A DNA stretch of 24,294 nucleotides, from the NCBI GenBank assembly GCA_043421945.1, contig JBHOGO010000075.1, positions 1-24,294 of the forward strand, in the 5' to 3' direction. The translations under genes were made by a program, and so were the position numbers. The notes under the pieces are model-generated. The model worked only from the letters and a program-made list of their open reading frames with translations, did no database searches and had not been told where the DNA came from. Shown in pieces: positions 1-7,048 of this stretch. Source of the DNA: Thaumasiovibrio sp043421945. Its GTDB lineage: Bacteria > Pseudomonadota > Gammaproteobacteria > Enterobacterales > Vibrionaceae. Every line of letters starts with the position of its first letter. Position 1 is the first letter of the stretch.

Positions 1-51
1 CGCCTATCTGGAGCGGGTCATACTAGCTGGAATTAAGGGCTTGAACAAAAA

Positions 52-168
52 TTAAACACTCATGCTCTTGCCCTGCTTCCCTGGGTAATGCGCGGAAACA
101 AGGTCTTTAAACTCTTGAACAGCACGATATAGCTTATATGTATTATTAACTTTCACATGTAGCCTCAT
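52..168 (-). CDS. possible 38-aa ORF or gene remnant
   Basis: A minus-strand frame opens at ATG 168 (an in-frame GTG lies at 156) and ends at TAA 52-54. It would encode a basic 38-residue peptide containing NNTYKLYRAVQEF and ending GKQGKSMSV. The composition looks protein-like rather than random, but there is no good Shine-Dalgarno sequence and I recognise no family. It may be the 3' end of a decayed gene or chance. Nothing else that I can support lies in 1-409. Confidence 0.2.
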   Translation of the reverse strand: MRLHVKVNNTYKLYRAVQEFKDLVSAHYPGKQGKSMSV

Positions 169-409
169 GTCTATGGGGGACTATCTGCAAATCGAAATGG
201 CTAGATAATCGAATTATTACGCTTTTATTATAGTCTCAATAATTTAATGATCGATGGTTGTAATGTTGAATGGTAGCTGAAGCGCGTTATGCTGTGAGTG
301 GAGCCTTTTTTATTCTAGCCTATGTTTCTATGAGGTGCTGTTGCGATAAAGTGTACTTTGCTCGTCTGTTGACAAATTTTTTGAGTCGTGGGGTGCCATT
401 AAGTCGAAA

Positions 410-434
410 GTGGTCAAAGGAAAGCGATGACCAC
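410..434 (-). terminator. hairpin after the 114-aa gene, possible terminator
   Basis: GTGGTCA (410-416) and TGACCAC (428-434) form a perfect 7-bp stem with an 11-nt loop, 21 bp beyond the stop of the minus-strand gene ending at 455. On the minus strand the stem is followed by TTTCGACTT, a weak T-rich tail. It could be a poor intrinsic terminator, or only an inverted repeat. Confidence 0.35.
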
Positions 435-454
435 TGATTACATTCTTACATGGC

Positions 455-799
455 TTAGTGCTTAAAAGTATGCTGCTCATTGGCACTTGTGGCGGTGAGG
501 TCGCCAGCAGGATTAATCAAGTGCGGTAATATTTTAGGCAAGTTGAGGGTTATATCTTGGTCCTCAACAGGGTTAATGATGGTGTGATACCAACCAAGAA
601 GTCCAAGCACAGCATATCCGATAGCGTTATCGTCGTCTCGATGCTCAAGGATGATCTGTAGAAAACGGAGAATGGTCTTATCGTTTGACGTTGCTTGAAC
701 CAATGTCGATTGATAGATATCGTTCGCTTCAGTGATTAACCCTTCAAACTCAGTTTCAATCGCGACTTTAAAAGAGCCGCCATCAACGGAAATTTTCAT
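455..799 (-). CDS. hypothetical 114-aa protein
   Basis: I do not recognise the family. The protein is soluble and acidic, with no signal peptide or membrane segment. It begins MKISVDGGSF and has an amphipathic middle (LRFLQIILEHRDDD, residues about 44-57) and a short hydrophobic stretch (AIGYAVLGLLGWY, about 59-71) that looks like a buried helix rather than a membrane span. The C-terminal 20 residues are polar and probably disordered. The start is ATG 799; upstream on the minus strand is ACTAGGCTATATCGAA, giving a modest AGG ribosome site. The gene stands alone: a hairpin lies beyond its stop and the next minus-strand gene has its own terminator. The even codon use over the full frame supports a real gene. 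Confidence 0.55.
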   Translation of the reverse strand: MKISVDGGSFKVAIETEFEGLITEANDIYQSTLVQATSNDKTILRFLQIILEHRDDDNAIGYAVLGLLGWYHTIINPVEDQDITLNLPKILPHLINPAGDLTATSANEQHTFKH

Positions 800-892
800 T
801 TCGATATAGCCTAGTAGTATTCAGTGAGCAGGATAGTATCGAATAATGCAAATGTTGTCTAAGTAGGAGTACATCAATTTCGTACTTAAACT

Positions 893-918
893 AAAAAGCC
901 GCAAACTAATGCGGCTTT
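893..918 (-). terminator. intrinsic terminator of the 56-aa gene
   Basis: AAAGCCGC (895-902) and GCGGCTTT (911-918) make a perfect 8-bp stem with an 8-nt loop. On the minus strand the 3' arm GCGGCTTT runs into TTAG, giving a five-T tract. It lies 25 bp past the stop at 943, the expected place for a rho-independent terminator of that small gene. Confidence 0.75.
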
Positions 919-942
919 ATTAGTAAGTATGCATTACGAATG

Positions 943-1113
943 CTACTTATCGGTATCGATACCCATCAGTGCTTCTTGGATATCAATGACTTGCTGGTGA
1001 ACGGCGTTTTCTTCAGCGGTAATACCCAGCTCTGCGTGTGCTTCTTTTTCACTCATACCAAGGTGGCAACGCATAATGTCGACCGCAACTTGGTACTGCT
1101 CTTTGTCTGCCAT
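943..1113 (-). CDS. small acidic protein, 56 aa, uncharacterised
   Basis: The frame runs from ATG 1113 to TAG 943-945. The peptide starts MADKEQYQVAVDIMRCHLGM, continues with SEKEAHAELGITAEEN and ends ALMGIDTDK. It is acidic, rich in Ala, Glu and Gln, predicted almost wholly helical, and has a single Cys. Three things argue that it is real: a strong Shine-Dalgarno (GGGAG, 8 nt before ATG), a strong terminator 25 bp after the stop, and uniform codon use. The segment MSEKEAHAELGIT has the spacing of a small helix-turn-helix (helix, turn at Leu-Gly-Ile, helix), so a DNA-binding or protein-binding role is conceivable, but that is a guess. No neighbour is co-transcribed. Confidence 0.7.
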   Translation of the reverse strand: MADKEQYQVAVDIMRCHLGMSEKEAHAELGITAEENAVHQQVIDIQEALMGIDTDK

Positions 1114-1333
1114 GTTGATACTCCCTGTTGAAAAATCCTAACTGCGTAAAAAAATAGCCCACAACGTGTTTTGTAGCAATACGACCAAAGTCTAATTTAT
1201 TAGGCGAATGTGATATGGATGAAAAATACGCACCATTATTAATAATTTTTTTCTTCCCCTTGTAATCAAAAAAGCTGACCATACATATAATCAGATAAGG
1301 GCATTGTTAAGGTGATACTCGACGAAGTCCAAA

Positions 1334-1463
1334 CTTTCAGCATACTTATTTTGTGGACCTCAGTGACCACAGGATGGTGGTTCACTGTGTAGGATAATAG
1401 GAAATCTTTACGAGTCATCACCAGCTTATGAGTGATTGTTTTATCCCATTGATGTGCTGAAAG
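1334..1463. repeat. 9-bp inverted repeat flanking a structured segment upstream of htpX
   Basis: CTTTCAGCA (1334-1342) recurs as its exact reverse complement TGCTGAAAG (1455-1463), 112 bp apart. Between them CAGTGACCAC (1361-1370) pairs with GTGGTTCACTG (1377-1387) around one bulged T. I see no gene between 1114 and 1500. The segment could be a cis-regulatory region, a small RNA locus or a decayed miniature element; chance cannot be excluded for 9-bp arms. Confidence 0.3.
1424..1450 (+). promoter_or_regulatory. weak sigma-32-like promoter match for htpX
   Basis: GCTTATGA (1424-1431) and CCCATT (1445-1450), separated by about 13 nt, loosely resemble heat-shock promoter elements (CTTGAA and CCCCAT). 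htpX is a heat- and envelope-stress gene in E. coli, which makes a stress promoter plausible. The match is imperfect and overlaps the better sigma-70 candidate. Confidence 0.2.
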
Positions 1464-1476
1464 ATAACATTATAAT
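1449..1476 (+). promoter_or_regulatory. probable sigma-70 promoter of htpX
   Basis: TTGATG (1449-1454), a 16-nt spacer and a perfect TATAAT (1471-1476) form a good sigma-70 promoter. The predicted transcript start near 1483 would leave a leader of about 18 nt containing the GGAG ribosome site at 1491-1494. Confidence 0.5.
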
Positions 1477-1500
1477 AAATAAGCTTTTTTGGAGCGTAGA

Positions 1501-2379
1501 ATGAAACGTATCGCGTTGTTTTTAGCAACTAACTTTGCTGTGATGATTGTCTTCAGCATTGTTCTTAATATTGTGTATGCCGTGACGGGTATCCAAGCCG
1601 GTAGCTTGGGAGGCTTGGTCGTGCTGGCGGCAGTATTTGGTTTTGGTGGATCTATCATTTCGTTATTGATGTCAAAATCAATGGCACTTCGTGGCGTTGG
1701 TGGTCAAGTTATCGAACAACCGCGTAATGAAACTGAACACTGGCTAATGAATACGGTTCAACGACAAGCTCAACAAGCCGGTATTGGCATGCCAACAGTT
1801 GCTATCTATAACTCGCCAGATATTAATGCTTTTGCAACCGGTGCAAAGCGAGATGATTCGCTTGTTGCAGTATCAACAGGTTTAATGCAAAACATGACAC
1901 GCGACGAAGCAGAAGCTGTTTTAGCACATGAGGTTAGCCATATCGCAAACGGCGATATGGTGACAATGACTTTGATGCAAGGTGTAGTGAATACCTTTGT
2001 TATTTTCGTTGCTCGCTTAATTGCTGGTGTGGTCAGCGGTATGAACAGCGATGAAGAAGGAGAGGGCGGCGGCAGCTTTATGGTCTACTTCCTTGTTTCA
2101 ACTGTGATGGAAGTTGTATTTGGCTTCTTAGCAAGCACGTTAACTATGTGGTATAGCCGTCATCGCGAATTTAAAGCGGATGCTGGTTCAGCTCACCTTG
2201 TCGGTAAAGAGAAGATGATTGCTGCACTAGAGCGCTTGAAACAGAGCCAAGAGCCACAGTTGGAAGGCTCAATGATGGCATTTGGTATCAATGGTAAAAA
2301 ATCATTATCCGAGCTTTTCATGACGCATCCACCGTTAGATAAGCGTATCGACGCATTACGTCGCGGTGAGCACTTATAA
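1501..2379 (+). CDS. htpX: protease HtpX, membrane zinc metalloprotease (M48)
   Basis: HtpX is an inner-membrane endopeptidase that works with FtsH in quality control of membrane proteins. The 292-residue product matches E. coli HtpX in length and nearly end to end. Zinc ligands are visible: H143-E144-x-x-H147 in LAHEVSHIANGD, and E223 in SRHREFKADAGSA. Four hydrophobic segments lie near residues 4-26, 33-53, 157-178 and 192-214, two before and two after the HExxH helix, as in the family. The C-terminal FMTHPPLDKRI motif is typical. The chosen start is ATG 1501, preceded by GGAG at 1491-1494; an in-frame TTG at 1489 has no ribosome site. The gene is monocistronic, with its own promoter and a strong terminator at 2426. 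Confidence 0.98.
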   Translation: MKRIALFLATNFAVMIVFSIVLNIVYAVTGIQAGSLGGLVVLAAVFGFGGSIISLLMSKSMALRGVGGQVIEQPRNETEHWLMNTVQRQAQQAGIGMPTVAIYNSPDINAFATGAKRDDSLVAVSTGLMQNMTRDEAEAVLAHEVSHIANGDMVTMTLMQGVVNTFVIFVARLIAGVVSGMNSDEEGEGGGSFMVYFLVSTVMEVVFGFLASTLTMWYSRHREFKADAGSAHLVGKEKMIAALERLKQSQEPQLEGSMMAFGINGKKSLSELFMTHPPLDKRIDALRRGEHL

Positions 2380-2425
2380 GCGAAGCACGTTCCTGCTAGC
2401 AATAGTTAAACGGTTATCTCAATGG

Positions 2426-2459
2426 AAACCAGTAGGTCATTCGACCTGCTGGTTTTTTT
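2426..2459 (+). terminator. intrinsic terminator of htpX
   Basis: AAACCAGTAGGTC (2426-2438) pairs with GACCTGCTGGTTT (2443-2455), with one G-T wobble and a 4-nt loop, and is followed by a run of seven T (2453-2459). It lies 46 bp after the htpX stop. Confidence 0.9.
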
Positions 2460-2536
2460 GTTACAGCAGGCTGATTTAATGTAATTACTTGAATATGTTC
2501 TACTTCTACTCTTGATACTGATGCAGCCCTCTATTT

Positions 2537-2560
2537 CTTATTCATAAAGTCGTGAATAAG
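2537..2560 (+). promoter_or_regulatory. 8-bp dyad upstream of gltS
   Basis: CTTATTCA (2537-2544) and TGAATAAG (2553-2560) form a perfect inverted repeat with an 8-nt centre, 60 bp before the gltS start. It could be an operator or leader hairpin. I found no clean -35/-10 pair nearby. Confidence 0.35.
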
Positions 2561-2619
2561 CCTATATTTGTTGAGATGTTGTATATGCTTTATGGATTAG
2601 GTGAAGAAGAGGGGGTCAT

Positions 2620-3843
2620 ATGACAGTTATTCCAATTGGAGCGCTAGAATCGTTACTTATTGCACTCTTCGTGTTGATTCTTGGTCATATGGTGAATCAG
2701 AAAGTACCTGTTTTAAAAAAATTTAATATACCAGAGCCTATTGTCGGTGGGCTTATCGTGGCATCGATAATTACTTTTTTACATACACAAGAGGTCGCAT
2801 TTCACTTTTCACTTGAGATGCAAAAACCACTAATGTTGATGTTTTTTAGTACGGTGGGCCTTGCTGCAAATTACCGATTATTACTCAATGGTGGACGTCG
2901 CGTTGTTATTTTCTTGCTACTAGCAACTGTCTATATCGTTCTGCAAAACGGAGTCGGTGTTGGTTTAGCGGCAATACTGGGCTTTGAGCCAGTGATAGGT
3001 TTAGTTGCTGGTTCGATCTCTTTATCTGGTGGGCATGGCACCGGGGCTGCTTGGGCCACTATCTTTAGTGAAGAGCATGGTATTCATACCTTAGAGGTCG
3101 CAATGGCTTCAGCGACATTTGGACTCGTTATGGGAGGGATGATTGGCGGGCCTGTTGCACAGCGCCTTATCGATAAATACCAACTAAAGTCGGCCTATGG
3201 AAATGATCACCATCAGCACGAAACCTATCCAGATTTAGTCACTTATGATCAGTTAGAAGAAGATAAAGTTACGGCCAAACGGATACTCGAAACGCTATTT
3301 ATTATGGTGTTGTGTGTTTCTGGTGCTGCGCTGGTCGATTACCTTGTTAAGACGTATGAGGTTAGCTGGTTACGTATGCCTGACTTCGTTTATGCGTTGT
3401 TTATTGGTGTGGTTATCACCAATATTACGGAGGTAAGCCGTGGCTATAAGATCAATAAAGAGTGTGTGGATATATTGGGCACAGTGTCTTTATCGTTATT
3501 CTTGTCTATGGCTTTGATGAGCTTGAGATTATGGGAAATTTTTGGACTTGCCGGACCGCTGCTGATTATTCTTTGCGTACAGGCGATGGTACTCGCTGTA
3601 TTTGCTTACTTCGTGACCTTCAGGGTAATGGGGAAGAATTATGACGCTGCCGTGATTGCAGGGGGGCACTGTGGTTTTGGAATGGGGGCGACTCCTACAG
3701 CAGTGATGAATATGGGCGCATTAGTTTCGCGTAATGGCCCTTCTCCGCAAGCGTTTATGGTTGTTCCCATCGTAGGGGCTTTCTTCATCGACGTGACGAA
3801 TTTAGTCGTTTTACAAGGGTTTTTATCTATACTGCTCCCTTAA
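2620..3843 (+). CDS. gltS: sodium/glutamate symporter GltS
   Basis: GltS couples inward sodium flux to uptake of glutamate across the inner membrane. The 407-residue product is the usual family length (E. coli about 401) and nearly all membrane helices. Both re-entrant signature loops are present: GSISLSGGHGTGAAW (131-145) and GGHCGFGMGATPTA (348-361). They mark the inverted repeat halves of the fold. The central cytoplasmic loop (about 188-220) is polar and His-rich (NDHHQHE). The start ATG 2620 follows GAGGGGG at 2609-2615. The gene is alone, about 160 bp from the htpX terminator, and converges on a LysR gene. I see no terminator with a T tract in the 122-bp convergent gap. Confidence 0.95.
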   Translation: MTVIPIGALESLLIALFVLILGHMVNQKVPVLKKFNIPEPIVGGLIVASIITFLHTQEVAFHFSLEMQKPLMLMFFSTVGLAANYRLLLNGGRRVVIFLLLATVYIVLQNGVGVGLAAILGFEPVIGLVAGSISLSGGHGTGAAWATIFSEEHGIHTLEVAMASATFGLVMGGMIGGPVAQRLIDKYQLKSAYGNDHHQHETYPDLVTYDQLEEDKVTAKRILETLFIMVLCVSGAALVDYLVKTYEVSWLRMPDFVYALFIGVVITNITEVSRGYKINKECVDILGTVSLSLFLSMALMSLRLWEIFGLAGPLLIILCVQAMVLAVFAYFVTFRVMGKNYDAAVIAGGHCGFGMGATPTAVMNMGALVSRNGPSPQAFMVVPIVGAFFIDVTNLVVLQGFLSILLP

Positions 3844-3965
3844 ATATGGATTGGCTAACGCTACATATTCAAGAACACTGTCAGCGCTTATATCGCTTAG
3901 CTCTTGAGGCATAGCGGCAGTTGGGGTGTTTATACGCTAGGCCTTTCTTTGCGTTAGAGGCTTGT

Positions 3966-4928
3966 TTACTCCTCCCCAGCGGCAGGTTCAGAGTAAAAGC
4001 GTTTCATCATGTTAGGGTTCTTCGCAAAGGCCTCCGCAATATAATCAATAAATACCCGTTGCTTTGCTGGCATATACTTACTTTGTGCAAATTGCATGAC
4101 GATTTGACCTCGGTAATTTCCAGCCAATTGCCAATCAGGCAGCACTTGAACAAATTCTGGATCGTTTAAGATAGGGCGAGCGGCAAACTCAGGTAAGACA
4201 CCAATTCCTAGCCCGTCTCGAATAGCTTCCAAGCGCATTTCAGTATGATTAACAATATACCGACCATCTATGGTGACTTTGACCTTTTTCCCCGCTAAGC
4301 AGAACTCCCAATCATTGTCGGAAACATTTTCACCGAGAAAAATACAATCATAGTGCTCTAAATCAGAGGGGTGTGTGGGTAGATCTTTATCTTTGAAGTA
4401 TTGCCTGCTGCCGTAAAGGACCAATCTAACACTGCCTAATTTCTTAGATACTAAACCTTCGGTCGGCTTGTCTGTGAGTCGAAAGACCACATCGATCTCA
4501 TCACTGATAGGATCGATAAAATGATCCGTGACTTTAATGTGCAGTTTGATCTGAGGGTAGCGCTTTAGAAATGTAGGGATTAATGGGGAAAGTACTTGTT
4601 TACCAAATGCTTTCGGTACTGAAACGCGTAAGTATCCTCGGGGCTCTAATGAAATGGAACTCGAAATGTCGCATGCTTTTTTGGCGGCATCGATCATACT
4701 AAGGCTATAAGTGTAAGCGACTTTACCTGCTTCACTTAATGTCAGGTTTCTCGTCGTTCTTTCGAGTAACTTAACCCCTAATGCTTCCTCTAGTCTGGCC
4801 ATTTGCCGACTTACCGCTGAGGGTGTCACCCCCATCTTTTTTGCTGCAGCCGTAAAACTTCCCGCATCAACAACGGTAGTGAAGATAGCCAAATCAGATA
4901 ATAAGGGTAGTAGTTTATTTGTGTCCAC
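3966..4928 (-). CDS. LysR-family transcriptional regulator
   Basis: This is a 320-residue LysR-type regulator. The winged HTH is at about 12-73 (FTAAAKKMGVTPSAVSRQ, then LEEALGVKLLERTTRNL). The effector-binding domain (about 96-300) begins with GYLRVSVPKAFG, characteristic of the AaeR/CrgA/DmlR branch, and has the usual DGLGIGVLPEFAA loop. The start is ATG 4928. It is transcribed away from the ligase-oxygenase-exporter operon at 5042, with a 113-bp shared upstream region holding a perfect dyad, so control of that operon, probably with a small amino-acid-like effector, is the simplest reading. Its 3' end faces gltS, so gltS is not part of its own transcript. Confidence 0.92.
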   Translation of the reverse strand: MDTNKLLPLLSDLAIFTTVVDAGSFTAAAKKMGVTPSAVSRQMARLEEALGVKLLERTTRNLTLSEAGKVAYTYSLSMIDAAKKACDISSSISLEPRGYLRVSVPKAFGKQVLSPLIPTFLKRYPQIKLHIKVTDHFIDPISDEIDVVFRLTDKPTEGLVSKKLGSVRLVLYGSRQYFKDKDLPTHPSDLEHYDCIFLGENVSDNDWEFCLAGKKVKVTIDGRYIVNHTEMRLEAIRDGLGIGVLPEFAARPILNDPEFVQVLPDWQLAGNYRGQIVMQFAQSKYMPAKQRVFIDYIAEAFAKNPNMMKRFYSEPAAGEE

Positions 4929-4962
4929 AGCGCAAAAGTCCTGTTCCTAATAACATCATTCG

Positions 4963-4981
4963 AACTTGTTAATAACAAGTT
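4963..4981. promoter_or_regulatory. perfect dyad, candidate LysR operator in the divergent promoter
   Basis: AACTTGTTAATAACAAGTT is a 19-bp perfect dyad (8-bp arms and a 3-nt centre) midway between the divergent starts at 4928 and 5042. It contains the T-N11-A geometry of LysR boxes (T4966 to A4978). This makes it the likely site for the adjacent LysR protein; binding is inferred. Confidence 0.6.
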
Positions 4982-5041
4982 AACATGGATATGTCATTAG
5001 TTGCTAGCCAACAGAGTTAGTAGATAAACGAGGATGCAAAA

Positions 5042-6256
5042 ATGAAACTGATTCGTAGCGCTCAAGATTTGAAGACCGTCTCTCAACATACTAACCACGT
5101 ATTAACTCTTTTTTCCGGTGGCTTAGATAGCAGCTACTTACTGGCGATGTTAAGTGAGTTACCGGTTAAGGTAACAGCATTGGCTGTTGACCTCGGTGAA
5201 GGTATCGATCATGAGCGGTTAAAGCGTATCTGTGCACATTTTGATGCTGAATTAATGGTTGTTGACGCCAAGCATACGTTTATACAAGATGCCGTTGTGC
5301 CCGCGATTCAAGCACAAGCAAAATATTTGGGTTTATATCCTATTAGCTCTTCGCTATCGCGACCTGTGATCGTCAAACATGCACTTGAAGTGGCTGAGCG
5401 TTTAGAGTGCGGAGCCATCCTTCATACTGCTAACTTATCTCAAAATAGCCTTCGCCGTCTTAATGGCGCCATAGAGAATAGCCAATACCAAGGTTTCTAT
5501 GGCTCTCCTTATCAATTCACTGTTTTATCACGTGAGCAAAAAAAGCGAGCGCTAGCAACACTAGGGCTTAGCGGTTTTTCAGAACGCTGTGTAAGCGGTG
5601 ATAGTAATCTTTGGTGCCGAGAATATGAGTCAGGCATTCTTGATAACCCAGAGTGTTTTTTTATGCCTGAAGGGCTGTATCAATGGTGCCGTTTTGATGA
5701 AGCCAAGCAACTGCATAAAGATAATCATCTACTCACTATTTGCTTTCGTCAGGGCGTACCTGTTGCCGTCAACAATCAATCTATGTCAATTGAAGAGATG
5801 GTTTCTTTCTTAAATCGGGTCGTAGGGGCATATCAAATAGGTCAATACAGTGGTCTTGAGCATTTAGAGGGTGGCGAGAAAGTGCTTGAGCTGAGAGAGG
5901 CTCCTGCTGCATCAGTGTTGATGGAGGCATACCGACAATTGGAGACCGCAGTACACCCAGCAGCACTGTTACAACAGAAAATGATTCTTGAACAACAATG
6001 GGTCATGGAAGCGGTTGAAGGGCGATGGGGGAGTACGATTCACAGCGCGGCTCGTGATTTTATTAATGCTACGACAGAAGCGGTATCTGGCATCGTGACC
6101 TTCCAACTCCATCATGGTAACTGGGCAGTGAATGCTATTTTTGCAGAAAAGGCACTGTACCTCCGAGACAGAGACAGCTGGGAAGCGCATGAAGCAGTGA
6201 AGCAATCTCGAGCCGATATTCAGGTTCAAGTCAGTCCGTCTAAGGTTTGGGCATAG
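5042..6256 (+). CDS. argininosuccinate synthetase-like ATP-dependent ligase
   Basis: The 404-residue protein has the length and order of argininosuccinate synthetase (ArgG), but it is not a normal ArgG. The N-terminal PP-loop is intact: LFSGGLDSSYL (23-33). YPISSSLSRP (99-108) and the YESGILDNP segment (195-203) align with ArgG. The usual GxTxKGNDxxRF signature is replaced without gaps by LHTANLSQNSLRRL (127-140). Against remembered human ASS1 positions, citrulline-side residues are kept (Y87 as Y99, S92 as S104, N123 as N135, R127 as R139, S180 as S185, E270 as E273). Aspartate-side T119 and D124 become N131 and S136, and S189 and Y282 become E194 and R285. This suggests ATP activation of a citrulline-like acceptor joined to a different amine. 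It is first in a three-gene operon with no ArgH partner. The start follows GAGGA at 5030-5034. Confidence 0.85.
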   Translation: MKLIRSAQDLKTVSQHTNHVLTLFSGGLDSSYLLAMLSELPVKVTALAVDLGEGIDHERLKRICAHFDAELMVVDAKHTFIQDAVVPAIQAQAKYLGLYPISSSLSRPVIVKHALEVAERLECGAILHTANLSQNSLRRLNGAIENSQYQGFYGSPYQFTVLSREQKKRALATLGLSGFSERCVSGDSNLWCREYESGILDNPECFFMPEGLYQWCRFDEAKQLHKDNHLLTICFRQGVPVAVNNQSMSIEEMVSFLNRVVGAYQIGQYSGLEHLEGGEKVLELREAPAASVLMEAYRQLETAVHPAALLQQKMILEQQWVMEAVEGRWGSTIHSAARDFINATTEAVSGIVTFQLHHGNWAVNAIFAEKALYLRDRDSWEAHEAVKQSRADIQVQVSPSKVWA

Positions 6257-6262
6257 GAGAGA

Positions 6263-7036
6263 ATGGATATGTTGACGTGCATTGAATACCAAAGTACTGA
6301 CCATGGGGTTGCGCCGGAATCCAACCACTATCTCGACCCTTTCCACGGCTTAGATTATGTCTTTATTCCCGGTGGGCAAGTCTCTGAGTCATTGGGTATT
6401 ACTCCAAAACAATTGGATAGGTTTAGCCGCTATTGGGACAACCTATCACTTGATAATTATATGGCCGATGGAGGGACATATCGATTACGTCGCTATGGAC
6501 AGTGTGATTATTGCGCTGATAGCAAAACAGCAGTGTGGTTAAAGCATCGGCCTTACGTGCAGTCGAATGATGTTAACCCCCTTAATGGCGGGATTGTGAG
6601 ACATTTTGAACCGTTAGAAGATGAGTTTAAGGATGACCCTGTATTACAAGGGCTCGTTGCACTTCTTGCTGAAATGTTCGATGCCAAGCAGGGAGAAAAG
6701 GTTTCGTGGCGCGTCCGCTTTCACCCCTACCGTATCCTAGCTTCAGAACAAAATGCTGGTGAGCCAACCCCAGAAGGGCTGCATAGGGATGGTGTAACGT
6801 TTATTACCTCTATTATGGTTAAGCGCCATAACGTCAACGGAGGGAAAACAACAATCACGGATGATAAACGCCGTCTGCTTGATGAATTTGAGCTTAAACA
6901 CCCTCTCGATATTATGGCGGCAGATGATGAAGCCACAATGCACCAGGTAAGCGCTATCAATGTGGATAATGACCTTGTTACCACGGCCTATCGTGACGTA
7001 CTCGTTATCGCGTTCACGCACCCAGATCAAATTTAA
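6263..7036 (+). CDS. Fe(II)/2-oxoglutarate dioxygenase, amino-acid hydroxylase type
   Basis: This 257-residue protein resembles the 2OG-Fe_Oxy_2 group, which includes the free L-isoleucine 4-hydroxylase of Bacillus thuringiensis. Iron ligands are visible: H174 and D176 in GLHRDGVTF and distal H227 in TMHQVSAI; R244 in YRDVLVIAF is placed to bind 2-oxoglutarate. The segments NVNGGKTTITD and HPLDIMAADDE are typical of the group. It begins 6 nt after the ligase stop. The AGGAG at 6255-6259 is 3 nt from ATG 6263 but 9 nt from in-frame ATG 6269, so the true start may be 6269 (255 aa). The substrate is unknown; the context suggests the amino acid handled by the upstream ligase. Confidence 0.88.
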   Translation: MDMLTCIEYQSTDHGVAPESNHYLDPFHGLDYVFIPGGQVSESLGITPKQLDRFSRYWDNLSLDNYMADGGTYRLRRYGQCDYCADSKTAVWLKHRPYVQSNDVNPLNGGIVRHFEPLEDEFKDDPVLQGLVALLAEMFDAKQGEKVSWRVRFHPYRILASEQNAGEPTPEGLHRDGVTFITSIMVKRHNVNGGKTTITDDKRRLLDEFELKHPLDIMAADDEATMHQVSAINVDNDLVTTAYRDVLVIAFTHPDQI

Positions 7037-7048
7037 GGAGTGGTAAAA

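Noticed and set aside
940..1131. A plus-strand ORF of 63 aa
   Set aside because: It is antisense to the 56-aa minus-strand gene, which has a ribosome site and terminator; the plus frame has a Phe/Cys-rich, shadow-like composition.
1049..1282. A minus-strand ORF of 77 aa
   Set aside because: It overlaps the leader and first third of the 56-aa gene in another frame and has no ribosome site; its content looks like non-coding DNA.
5042..6256. A housekeeping argG gene
   Set aside because: The GxTxKGND aspartate and ATP signature is replaced, there is no argH or other arginine gene nearby, and the operon partners are a hydroxylase and an exporter.
5598..6346. Several ORFs in other frames inside the ArgG-like gene
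   Set aside because: They are shadows; the main frame carries the PP-loop and continuous family similarity.
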